This document shows, in pieces, positions 1 through 5,820 of a DNA stretch of 11,337 nucleotides. Numbering within the stretch: position 1 is the first letter of the stretch; each line of letters begins with the position of its first letter. The notes beneath the pieces are model-generated. The model was given only the letters and a program-made list of their open reading frames with translations. It was not told where the DNA came from and ran no database searches. The position numbers were made by a program, and so were the translations under genes. Source of the DNA: Deltaproteobacteria bacterium (lineage in GTDB: Bacteria; Desulfobacterota; Binatia; UBA9968); assembly GCA_016184235.1 (NCBI GenBank), contig JACPDC010000234.1, positions 1-11,337 of the forward strand, read 5' to 3'.

Positions 1-1
1 G

Positions 2-670
2 GACGGCATTTCCGTCGGCCTCTTCTGTGTCGAGAACACCCACAACAACGCCGGCGGCACGCTCCTGCCGGAGCCTGACATGAAGCGGCTCATCGCCCTG
101 GGGCGCGAGCGCGGCGCCGCAGTCCACGTGGACGGCGCGCGGATTTTCAACGCCTCGGTCGCGCTCGGGGTGCCGGCAGCCAGGCTGGTCGAAGGCGCCG
201 ACTCGGCGATGTTCTGCATCTCCAAGGCGCTCGGCGCGCCCGTCGGCTCGGTGCTCTGCGGCAGGTCGGATTTTCTCGCGCGCGCGAAACAGGCGCGCAT
301 GTGGTGCGGCGGCGCGATGCGCCAGTCCGGCGTCATTGCCGCCGCGGGAATCGTGGGGCTGAAGGACTATCCGGAGCGCTTCGCCGTGGACCACGCCAAC
401 GCGCGCCGGCTGGCGGAGGGCCTCTCCAGGCTACCCCTGTTCGAGATCGACATGAGGTCGGTCCAGACCAACATGGTCTATGTCCGCGTCGCGAATCCAG
501 GGTTCGACCCCGCCCGATTTGAGCGCCACTGCTATGAGCGCGGCCTCTGGGTGCGGGCGAACAAAGAGCGCTTCAGATTCGTGCTGCACCACCAGGTGAG
601 CTCGGCGGATGTCGATAAGGCCGTCGAGGTGATCGAGCAATTCACTCGCGCCGCCCTTCCACCTCTCTGA
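2..670 (+). CDS. ltaE: Low-specificity L-threonine aldolase, C-terminal part
   Basis: PLP-dependent cytosolic aldolase that cleaves L-threonine or L-allo-threonine to glycine and acetaldehyde. The gene enters from the left edge; the reading frame is open from base 2 and gives 222 residues. The family is about 340 residues, so roughly the first 120 are outside the window. Seen in the sequence: the family motif VENTHNNAGG near the visible N-terminus, HVDGAR (the Asp that contacts the PLP ring nitrogen) and SKALGAPVGSVLCG, whose Lys is the expected Schiff-base lysine, followed by a typical C-terminal small domain ending in ALPPL. An internal ATG at base 80 is not the start, because conserved family sequence lies before it. 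The stop lies 29 bases inside the convergent gene on the other strand. Family assignment is firm; substrate stereospecificity cannot be read from the sequence. Confidence 0.9.
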   Translation, partial: DGISVGLFCVENTHNNAGGTLLPEPDMKRLIALGRERGAAVHVDGARIFNASVALGVPAARLVEGADSAMFCISKALGAPVGSVLCGRSDFLARAKQARMWCGGAMRQSGVIAAAGIVGLKDYPERFAVDHANARRLAEGLSRLPLFEIDMRSVQTNMVYVRVANPGFDPARFERHCYERGLWVRANKERFRFVLHHQVSSADVDKAVEVIEQFTRAALPPL

Positions 671-1391
671 TCACGTCCGCGGCGAGAAAAGGCCTCACGT
701 AGGTCTGGTAGACGGACTCGTTCTGCAGCCACATGATGTCCGTGCGGCTCTTCACGGCCTCGCGCATCTCGCCCTGCAGGTGCTCTTCCATGCAGTATTT
801 CTTGATCACATCGATCACCGTGTTGCCGTGCCCTTCATCGTGGTATTCGTGCGCCCGGAAGAATTCAAGGGCCGAAGAGGGTATCCAGGAATAGTGTTTC
901 TCCAGCGCCTCCCTCTCCTCGCGCATCCTCTTGGGTCCCTCTCCCTCGAACACCAGCCCGGTGCCGATCGCCACCGCCCAGTGGCTCTGCTGGACGAGCT
1001 GCACGTACATCTCCAGACCGGCCCGCACGCCCGGCAGCGGCTGGTAGCCCAAAATATCCTCGCGCGCGATACCCAGCCCCTCCGCAAAGCGCACCCAGAG
1101 CTCGGCGTGGCTCGGGTATTTGCCGCCGAAAAGATCCTCGCCCTCTTCTTCGACCATGTTCTCCAGCAGCGCCCGGCGCATCTCCGGCACCGGACATTTC
1201 TGATAGCGCACGCCGAAAAATCTGTGGATGTTGCGAAACTCGTGAAACTGGTTCCTGGCCCACCACTGCAGCTGCTCTTTCGTGAGCCTGCCGGAGAGGA
1301 GCAACTGCCGCACCGGATGGGGCCGGCCATATCTGGCGCGCAGCGTATGCTGCAGGTCCGCGATCAACGCCTCGGGGGCCAACAGAGCCAT
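642..1391 (-). CDS. PqqC/CADD-like heme-oxygenase-fold putative di-metal oxidase
   Basis: A 249-residue protein of the TenA/PqqC/CADD superfamily (all-helical heme-oxygenase fold). Unlike true PqqC, which uses no metal, it carries a set of likely metal ligands: acidic residues in ENMVEEEGED (about 77-86), H95 in PSHAELW, E149 in VFEGEGP, and the terminal motif H181-x3-D185-x2-H188 (HEYHDEGH). The H95/E149/H181/D185/H188 spacing matches, as I recall it, the iron site of Chlamydia CADD and related heme-oxygenase-like diiron oxidases. I see no pqq genes nearby, so PQQ synthesis is unlikely; an oxidative decarboxylation, cleavage or pABA-type role is possible but unproven. The ATG is fixed by a strong ribosome site (GGGAGG, 8 bases upstream). 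The 3' end overlaps the convergent threonine aldolase gene. Fold is confident, reaction unknown. Confidence 0.85.
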   Translation of the reverse strand: MALLAPEALIADLQHTLRARYGRPHPVRQLLLSGRLTKEQLQWWARNQFHEFRNIHRFFGVRYQKCPVPEMRRALLENMVEEEGEDLFGGKYPSHAELWVRFAEGLGIAREDILGYQPLPGVRAGLEMYVQLVQQSHWAVAIGTGLVFEGEGPKRMREEREALEKHYSWIPSSALEFFRAHEYHDEGHGNTVIDVIKKYCMEEHLQGEMREAVKSRTDIMWLQNESVYQTYVRPFLAADVIREVEGRRE

Positions 1392-1429
1392 ATCTCTTAC
1401 CTCCCTCCGAACTCGGCAAATACTACTTC

Positions 1430-1460
1430 AGGCGAGAGGCGTTAGGCAACAGGCGTGAGC
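1430..1460. repeat. Degenerate heptamer array AGGCRNN
   Basis: Four back-to-back 7-base units starting at 1430, 1437, 1444 and 1451, each beginning AGGC, plus a partial fifth unit (AGC). The array lies in the gap between the divergent PqqC/CADD-like gene and the ABC ATPase gene. Unlike the two other heptamer arrays in this window it has no facing inverted half. It resembles in principle the short tandem heptamer repeats described in cyanobacteria. Function is unknown. Confidence 0.6.
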
Positions 1461-1471
1461 TAAAAATCAAG

Positions 1472-1500
1472 TTGTAATTTTTTCGCTCATTCACTAACAT
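1472..1500 (+). promoter_or_regulatory. Possible sigma70-type promoter for the ABC ATPase remnant
   Basis: TTGTAA (1472-1477) and TAACAT (1495-1500) are separated by 17 bases, each matching 4 of 6 consensus positions. Transcription would start at about 1507, almost at the ATG at 1509, giving a leaderless or near-leaderless message. This would fit the absence of any ribosome site before that ATG. The match is weak and could be chance in this AT-richer gap. Confidence 0.25.
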
Positions 1501-1508
1501 GAACCCCA

Positions 1509-2152
1509 ATGGTCTCTGTCGCCTTACGCGGTCTCACCAAGCGCTTCGGTCCGGTCGTCGCCGTGGACGGCGCCAATCTCACCGTCAACCACGGCGAGTT
1601 CCTGGTGGTCGTCGGCGAGAGCGGCTGCGGCAAGACCACCACCCTGCGACTCATCACCGGGCTGGAAACGCCCGACAGCGGTTATCCCTGCCGCTCAAGA
1701 TCCGGAAATGGTCGCAGGAGAGGATACGCGAATTCATGCGTCCCTTGACCCAAAGGCTCGGCATCGAAGAGGGCTTTTTCCGCCGCAGGCCCCAGGAGCT
1801 CTCCGGCGGGCAGCAGCAGCGCGTCGCCCTGGGCCGGGCGATGACGACCTCTCCGAGGGTGCTTCTCATGGACGAGCCGCTGAGCAACATCGATCCCCCT
1901 AACCGGCTCAAGATGCGGGGCGAGATCCTTAGATTCCACCGGGAGCAGCGGCTGACCACCCTTTATGTCACCCACAACCTGGCGGACGGGCTGGCCTTGG
2001 GAGACCGGATCGCCGTAATGCGCGAAGGCCGCTTCGAGCAGGTGGACACAGCCGAGAATCTGATGCGCCAGCCGGCAACCGACTATGTGGCGGACTTTTT
2101 CCGCGCATCGGAGCTGAGCCGGAGAGACCCCTTCAGCGAGAAACATTTATGA
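1509..2152 (+). pseudogene. ABC transporter ATP-binding protein, broken by internal deletion and frameshift
   Basis: Remnant of a MalK/PotA/OpuBA-type importer ATPase. Bases 1509-1682 encode a normal N-terminus through the Walker A motif (GESGCGKTT, residues 36-44) to GLETPDSG. From about 1682 the family sequence resumes in a different frame with LSLPLKIRKW and continues through the signature LSGGQQQR, Walker B VLLMDEPLSNID with D-loop, and the switch histidine in YVTHN, ending at 2152. The piece between, about 40 residues with the Q-loop in related proteins, is absent. No single frame encodes a complete ATPase: the frame starting at 1509 stops at 1748. The C-terminus also ends soon after VADFFR, without a TOBE domain. 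Its TGA overlaps the next ATG (ATGA), so the two genes were probably translationally coupled. No permease is nearby. The break could be real or an assembly error. Confidence 0.85.
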
Positions 2153-2937
2153 CGCGCCCGGCGACAGCCTTTGCACTCATCTTTGCCGTTCTCTCACTCG
2201 CCTCCCCCGCCGGATCGACCTGCCGGGATATGGACGTGGCGCGCCATTTCATTCCCCGCGCCTATGCCGCCGAGGCGGACGCCACTATCGAGTACTTCGG
2301 ACATAATTTTTTCCAGATCACCACGCGCAAGGGTACCAGGATCGTCACCGATCCCCTGGCGCCGGGCATGCATGTCACCCCTCAGCTCGCCCCTCATGTC
2401 GCCACGGTGGGGAGAGAGCATCCCAACCACAACTACGTGCAGCTGCTCCAGGGCAATCCGATCATCATGCGCGGGCTGGCGCACCACGGCGCGGAGTGGA
2501 ACCAGGTGAGCATCAATGTCAGGGATGCCTTCATCTACAATGTGCCGATCTACCAGACCGGGCTGGAGGGCGCGCTCAAAGGGGCTGCGTTCATGTTCGA
2601 TCTCGGAACCATCTGCATCGCGCACCTCGGCGACCTGGCCCATACCTTGACCGCCGCGCAGCTGAAACAGATGGGCAGGGTCGATATCGCCTTGATCCCT
2701 ATCGGCGGGATCTTTACCATGCCCGCACGCACGGCCCGCGAGGTGCTGCAGCAAATCAAGCCGAAGATCGCCATCCCGATGCACTACCGGGACAACCCCT
2801 ATATTCTCGCCCCCTTTGTCGAGGGGGTCATGACCCGGCGGCCCGAAGGCCACAGCCTGGTGGTCAGCAAAGCTGCTCTCCCCCCGACGACCGAGATCGT
2901 CGTCCTCAGACCCTACGGCGGACGGGATTACCGCTAG
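2149..2937 (+). CDS. Secreted metallo-beta-lactamase-fold protein, UlaG-like, with altered metal motif
   Basis: A 262-residue protein with an N-terminal hydrophobic signal segment (about residues 5-22) followed by an MBL-fold domain of the Lactamase_B_3/UlaG-like type. Visible landmarks are EYFGHNFFQI (47-57), TDPLAPG (67-73), the loop GREHPNHN (88-95), HLGD (159-162), PIGGIFTM (184-191) and PMHYRDNP (210-217). The canonical HxHxDH metal motif appears here as R89-E90-H91-P92-N93-H94, so the first His and the Asp are replaced while two His remain. HLGD and the later His are kept. Either it binds metal differently or it has lost hydrolase activity. The start is the ATG inside ATGA shared with the ATPase remnant. 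The likely site of action is the periplasm. Substrate is unknown. Confidence 0.8.
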   Translation: MTRPATAFALIFAVLSLASPAGSTCRDMDVARHFIPRAYAAEADATIEYFGHNFFQITTRKGTRIVTDPLAPGMHVTPQLAPHVATVGREHPNHNYVQLLQGNPIIMRGLAHHGAEWNQVSINVRDAFIYNVPIYQTGLEGALKGAAFMFDLGTICIAHLGDLAHTLTAAQLKQMGRVDIALIPIGGIFTMPARTAREVLQQIKPKIAIPMHYRDNPYILAPFVEGVMTRRPEGHSLVVSKAALPPTTEIVVLRPYGGRDYR

Positions 2938-3027
2938 CCGGCCTGGGGGGCTCTCGAAGGGCCGATGCGTCGGGCGAGGAGCCTCAAGCGTATCTCCCGT
3001 CGAGCGTAGCACAGGTGTATCGCATCG

Positions 3028-3085
3028 GACCTGAGAGAGACTCTCAGGTCGGCCGACAACAGATAGGTTGTCTCAGCAGGCTGCT
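3028..3085. terminator. Hairpin cluster between convergent genes
   Basis: Three inverted repeats stand in a row in the convergent gap 2938-3083. A perfect 10-base stem with a 3-base loop lies at 3028-3050 (arm GACCTGAGAG). A 6-base stem GACAAC/GTTGTC with a 6-base loop lies at 3055-3072. AGCAG/CTGCT with a 1-base centre lies at 3075-3085, touching the stop end of the Nudix regulator gene. None is followed by a clear T tract, so if this is a bidirectional terminator it is not a classical intrinsic one. The rest of the gap shows nothing else recognisable. Confidence 0.45.
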
Positions 3086-3779
3086 ACAGCATTTCGATGA
3101 CCATCGGCCGCCTTCTTATGAAGGCGTAAAGCGCGGCCGGACGGTGGGTGCCGCGCCGCTTCTTGCGCAACCGCTGGAGCAGGCCGAGGGCAAGGATCTT
3201 TTTGCGGAAGTTGCGCCGGTCGAGCGGGCGGTGCAGTATCGTCTCGTAGACTTCTTGAAGCTCGCCGAGCGTAAATTCCGCGGGGAGAAGGCTGTAGACA
3301 ATGTTGGTGTATTGCAGCTTGGAGCGGATTCTTTTAAGGGCCAGCCGCCCTACCTGATCGTGGTCGTAGGCGAGGCCCGGAAGAGCGGCCGCCCGGCACC
3401 ACCGGATATCCGCATATTTGGAGGCCGGGTTGAGTTGAATCCCATGGTGCGGGACCAGGGCGAGGTAGGAGACGGAAACCACGCGCGTGGCGGGATCCCG
3501 CTCAGGTTTTCCGAAGGTATAGAGCTGCTCCAGGTAGCCGTTCCTGGCTCCGGTCCTTTCGTAGACTTCCCGCTCGGCCGCCTGGTCGAGAGACTCTTCG
3601 CCCCCGACCAGTCCCCCGGGAAAGGCCCACTTGCCGGCGAACGGCCCCTCTTTCACCTGGACCAGGAGACATCGGAGCGCCCTTCGCGCCAAGGTATAGA
3701 TCACCAGATCCACCGCCACTCTGGGGTGCCCTTGGGTATCCGGAAAGCGGTGATATGACTCCACCTGGCCCATAGCCAA
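3084..3779 (-). CDS. NrtR-like transcriptional regulator (Nudix domain plus winged helix)
   Basis: A 231-residue protein with an N-terminal Nudix domain (about 20-145) and a C-terminal winged-helix DNA-binding domain (about 150-222: IRSKLQYTNIVYSLL, EFTLGELQEVYE, RNFRKKIL, then a basic wing and AALYAF). This architecture is that of NrtR and related Nudix repressors, which sense NAD-derived or sugar ligands. The Nudix box G56-x5-E62-x7-R70-E71-V72-Y73-E74-R75-T76-G77 has Arg where the second Glu of the catalytic EExG should be. That is consistent with ligand sensing rather than hydrolysis. The chosen start is TTG at 3779, because AAGGTGA lies 6 bases upstream; the ATG two codons later (3773) is less well spaced. 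No NAD or sugar operon is visible in the window, so the target is unknown. Confidence 0.85.
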   Translation of the reverse strand: MAMGQVESYHRFPDTQGHPRVAVDLVIYTLARRALRCLLVQVKEGPFAGKWAFPGGLVGGEESLDQAAEREVYERTGARNGYLEQLYTFGKPERDPATRVVSVSYLALVPHHGIQLNPASKYADIRWCRAAALPGLAYDHDQVGRLALKRIRSKLQYTNIVYSLLPAEFTLGELQEVYETILHRPLDRRNFRKKILALGLLQRLRKKRRGTHRPAALYAFIRRRPMVIEML

Positions 3780-3785
3780 CTGTAG

Positions 3786-3792
3786 TCACCTT
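3786..3792 (-). promoter_or_regulatory. Ribosome binding site deciding a TTG start
   Basis: On the minus strand AAGGTGA ends 6 bases before TTG (3779) and 12 bases before the in-frame ATG (3773). Normal spacing favours TTG as the true start of the NrtR-like gene. Confidence 0.55.
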
Positions 3793-3861
3793 CTTCCAAA
3801 TTTTACCAGCGAAATCAACCGACATCGCTAGATGGGAAATGGCCGGAGAGGCATCCATAGA

Positions 3862-4254
3862 CTAAAAGGCCCGGCCGGCCCTGGAGTCTTCATATCCCTC
3901 TTCGTATCCCCGCCTTCTCCCCTGCTCGTAGCGATCTCGGCGGCCGCGCTCGACCCCCTGGCCGTAGCCGTCTGAATATCCGTCATCATACGGATCGCGC
4001 GGCGCCGGACGGGGCGGCGGATAATAGACCGGCTGAGGCGGCGGAGCGGAGATCAAGACGCGGTCGAGAATAACGCCCGTGACGATACCTCCCAAAACGC
4101 CTGCCGCGATAGCCCCCCCGTCATAGTGGTGACGCTCTTTGACAATGACCGTTCTATAATGGTGGCCGCGGTGCCTATGCTTCCAGCTATCGGCAAATCC
4201 CGCCGCCGGGGTGAGCAGCACCGCCAGAGAAGCCGCTGCCAAAATCTTCTTCAT
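3862..4254 (-). CDS. Secreted glycine-zipper protein with Gly/Tyr/Arg-rich tail
   Basis: A 130-residue hypothetical protein, probably periplasmic or outer-membrane associated. It has a clear signal peptide (1-21, cleavage likely after GFA) and a His-rich segment (six His between 26 and 43). A glycine-zipper helix lies at 46-65 with G52-x3-G56-x3-G60. A proline/tyrosine linker (PPPQPVYYPPPRPAP) follows, then a low-complexity tail with repeated GY, DG and RR (88-130). Glycine zippers pack membrane helices and occur in small envelope stress proteins. A strong ribosome site (AAGGAGG, 7-8 bases upstream) fixes the ATG. It lies downstream of the sigma, anti-sigma and DUF3106-like genes and has its own copy of the presumed ECF promoter at 4291-4321. 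It is therefore probably an induced member of that regulon. Exact function unknown. Confidence 0.75.
   Translation of the reverse strand: MKKILAAASLAVLLTPAAGFADSWKHRHRGHHYRTVIVKERHHYDGGAIAAGVLGGIVTGVILDRVLISAPPPQPVYYPPPRPAPRDPYDDGYSDGYGQGVERGRRDRYEQGRRRGYEEGYEDSRAGRAF
3864..3882 (-). terminator. Terminator-like hairpin at the 3' end of the glycine-zipper gene
   Basis: On the minus strand AGGGCC (3877-3882) can pair with GGCCTT (3866-3871, one G-U pair) around a 5-base loop. The downstream arm runs directly into a short T run (TTTT, 3864-3867) that forms part of the last codon and the TAG stop. It resembles a small intrinsic terminator embedded in coding sequence. The stem is short and the T run only four bases, so confidence is limited. 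Confidence 0.35.
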
Positions 4255-4290
4255 AGAGAAACCTCCTTCGACTCCCCTCCTTTTTGCCCA

Positions 4291-4321
4291 TTAGACGTCC
4301 TGGCGACATGCTTGTTAACAC
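4291..4321 (-). promoter_or_regulatory. Candidate ECF sigma promoter of the glycine-zipper gene
   Basis: On the minus strand GTGTTAA (4315-4321, -35 position) and GACGTCTAA (4291-4299, -10 position) are separated by exactly 15 bases. The same two elements with the same spacing precede the ECF sigma gene (5865-5895), while the spacers between them differ. The element sits in the 90-base gap after the DUF3106-like gene. It would give a leader of about 30 bases containing the AAGGAGG ribosome site. Confidence 0.7.
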
Positions 4322-4344
4322 ACGCGGCCCTTTGCCGGCCGGCG

Positions 4345-4686
4345 TCAGCGTCTGTCCCCGCCCTTTGGCCGACGCGGCTCCTTCCTCAATTGCTCGCGCA
4401 GCGCCCTTTGCTCCTCCGGCGAAAGCCGGCGCAGCTCGTCGTAGCGCCGTTTCAAATTTTCCCGGCGATCCTGAGGCAGGCTTTGCCAATGGTTCCATTC
4501 TTCGCGGAGACGCTCTTTATTTTCCGGCGGGAGAGCGCGCCAGCGCTCATAGTTGCGCAAAACGCTTTCTTTCTCCTCCGGCTTCAGATGGCGCCAGCGT
4601 TCCGCGGGCTGCTGCGCCCCGGTCAACAGAGGAATCCCCAGCAACAGAACCACCGCGCTGTATCTAAATAGTCCGACGCCTCTCAT
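4345..4686 (-). CDS. DUF3106-like secreted helical-repeat protein
   Basis: A 113-residue protein with an N-terminal signal or anchor segment (about 8-24, AVVLLLGIPLLTG) and then a highly charged helical region. This region is built of four units with an exact period of 18 residues, starting at W31, W49, W67 and L85. Each unit follows the pattern W-x2-L-x-P-E/Q-x-x-[KR]-x-x-[LV]-[RK]. This resembles the DUF3106 family of proteobacterial periplasmic proteins found next to ECF sigma/anti-sigma genes. Function is unknown; roles like those of CpxP/Spy-type periplasmic sensors or chaperones are a guess. Its ATG overlaps the anti-sigma stop codon by ATGA (4683-4686), so the two are translationally coupled and most likely work in the same response. 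Confidence 0.75.
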   Translation of the reverse strand: MRGVGLFRYSAVVLLLGIPLLTGAQQPAERWRHLKPEEKESVLRNYERWRALPPENKERLREEWNHWQSLPQDRRENLKRRYDELRRLSPEEQRALREQLRKEPRRPKGGDRR

Positions 4687-5219
4687 AATTTCTGGCCGTG
4701 CCCGTTTCGGGCCTTCGCCTCTTCCAGCGCCTCAAGAAGATCAAGCGACTCCAGGAGGTCCATCGATTCAAAAAAATCCAGATTTTTGGCTACCGTGCGG
4801 ATTTCCTGGGGGGCCGCTTCTTCCCCCGGCTGGCCCTGCGGCCGCCATATCGTCGCAGTAAAGGGCAAGGCCAAGGCCAGGATAACGATCATCGCCGCTC
4901 CAAGGGCCGGAACGGCCAAGGGACGAAGCCACGAAAATCGCCCGCCCCACCATGATTCTCGCGGATCCCCCGCCGCCAGCTTCCGTCGCAGCTCTCCATA
5001 ATAATTGTCCCAGAAGCTCTGGGGAAACTCTTTCGGCTTCGCCATCAGCGGCAGAAAAGTGCCCAGCTCCGCGAGAAAGTGAGAGCAGGAGCTGCAGGCC
5101 TTGAGGTGCTCTTCCGCCCTATCGCGTTCCGGCCCTTCACAGTCCCCGTAGTAATACAGGACCAAAGTCTCCTCAAAATCCCTGCAGGCCGGTTGCGGCG
5201 AATGCTTCTGCTGTGCCAT
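4683..5219 (-). CDS. Anti-sigma factor with zinc-finger-type (ZAS) domain and one membrane segment
   Basis: A 178-residue protein with a cytoplasmic N-terminal anti-sigma domain containing C12 and H38-x3-C42-x2-C45 (EEHLKACSSC). One transmembrane helix follows at about 100-122 (LAVPALGAAMIVILALALPF), then a periplasmic tail. In this family the N-domain holds the cognate ECF sigma factor inactive at the membrane until a signal releases it. The gene starts 12 bases after the sigma gene and overlaps the DUF3106-like gene by ATGA. The tail ends in an acidic leucine-rich repeat (FFESMDLLESLDLLEALEE, 149-167) that may form an amphipathic helix. That makes it a possible docking site for the DUF3106-like or glycine-zipper protein (inference). 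Confidence 0.88.
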   Translation of the reverse strand: MAQQKHSPQPACRDFEETLVLYYYGDCEGPERDRAEEHLKACSSCSHFLAELGTFLPLMAKPKEFPQSFWDNYYGELRRKLAAGDPRESWWGGRFSWLRPLAVPALGAAMIVILALALPFTATIWRPQGQPGEEAAPQEIRTVAKNLDFFESMDLLESLDLLEALEEAKARNGHGQKL

Positions 5220-5231
5220 TTGGTTTCCTCT

Positions 5232-5813
5232 CTAAGCGAGCCCTGTCAAACTCTGCCTCAAGGCCGCCACCGCGCGGTGCAGGTGGACCCGAACGGTCCC
5301 CTCCGTGGTCTGCATCACGTTGGCGATCTCCGGGATGGAGAGCCCCTCGTGGTTGCGCAGGAGAAAGGCGGTGCGCTGGCTCTTGGGCAGCCCTTCGAGA
5401 GCGGTCCCCAGCCTCTGTTTCACTTCTCCGGCCATCGCCTCCTGGTCCGGCGTGGAGGCAGCCGTCGCCGGCTCTCTCTCCTCCCCGGTCTGCGGGGCTT
5501 CGCCATTGAGCCGCTGCCACGGGAACCGTCCTCTGCGGCGATGATGGTCCAGGCAGAGATTTACGATAATACGATACAACCAGGTGTAAAAAGCGGACCT
5601 TCCGTCAAAACGGTTGATCTGCGAGAAGGCGCGCAGAAAGGCCTCCTGCGACAGATCCTTCGCCTCCTCGTAATCGTGCGTGAAATCAAATGCTATTTGA
5701 TAAGCTCTGCGCATGTGGCGGAGCACAAGAATGTCGAATGCCCGGCGTTCCCCTCTCTGGCACATCGCCACGAGGTCTTCGTCCCTCAGATCTGGAAGCG
5801 GGTCCTTCTCCAT
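5232..5813 (-). CDS. ECF RNA polymerase sigma factor (RpoE-like)
   Basis: A 193-residue sigma-70 family protein containing only regions 2 and 4, as in ECF factors. Region 2 spans about 26-95 with the core-binding and -10 recognition helices (DLSQEAFLRAF 53-63, then FYTWLYRIIVNLCLDHHRRR). A loose linker (100-128) precedes region 4 (136-187) with the helix-turn-helix LSIPEIANVMQTTEGTVRVHLHRAVAAL. It directs RNA polymerase to stress or envelope genes and is presumably held by the anti-sigma factor encoded next. Its upstream gap holds a candidate self-recognised promoter (5865-5895) and CAGGTA repeats. No good ribosome site is visible before the ATG, where a 14-base palindrome occupies the leader. 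The ATG is supported by the start of the conserved domain soon after it. Confidence 0.93.
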   Translation of the reverse strand: MEKDPLPDLRDEDLVAMCQRGERRAFDILVLRHMRRAYQIAFDFTHDYEEAKDLSQEAFLRAFSQINRFDGRSAFYTWLYRIIVNLCLDHHRRRGRFPWQRLNGEAPQTGEEREPATAASTPDQEAMAGEVKQRLGTALEGLPKSQRTAFLLRNHEGLSIPEIANVMQTTEGTVRVHLHRAVAALRQSLTGLA

Positions 5814-5820
5814 GAAGCAT

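Noticed and set aside
642..1391. PqqC of PQQ biosynthesis
   Set aside because: It has metal-ligand residues absent from cofactor-free PqqC, and there are no pqqA/B/D/E neighbours.
780..1445. 221-codon open frame on the + strand opposite the PqqC/CADD-like gene
   Set aside because: It is the antisense of a well-conserved gene, its product is rich in His, Arg and Pro, shows no domain, and has no ribosome site; a GC-rich shadow frame.
1509..2152. Programmed ribosomal frameshift in the ABC ATPase
   Set aside because: A frameshift alone would not restore the missing Q-loop segment, and I saw no slippery sequence at the junction; a deletion explains it better.
2149..2230. Lipoprotein signal in the MBL-fold protein (Cys25)
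   Set aside because: The residues before the Cys (AGST) do not make a normal lipobox; an ordinary signal peptide is more likely.
2496..3758. 420-codon open frame on the + strand
   Set aside because: It runs through the end of the MBL-fold gene in another frame and then antisense through the Nudix regulator; low-complexity product with no recognisable domain.
3780..3861. NrtR-type operator in the regulator's own upstream gap
   Set aside because: I looked for a long palindrome or a good -35/-10 pair and found none convincing.
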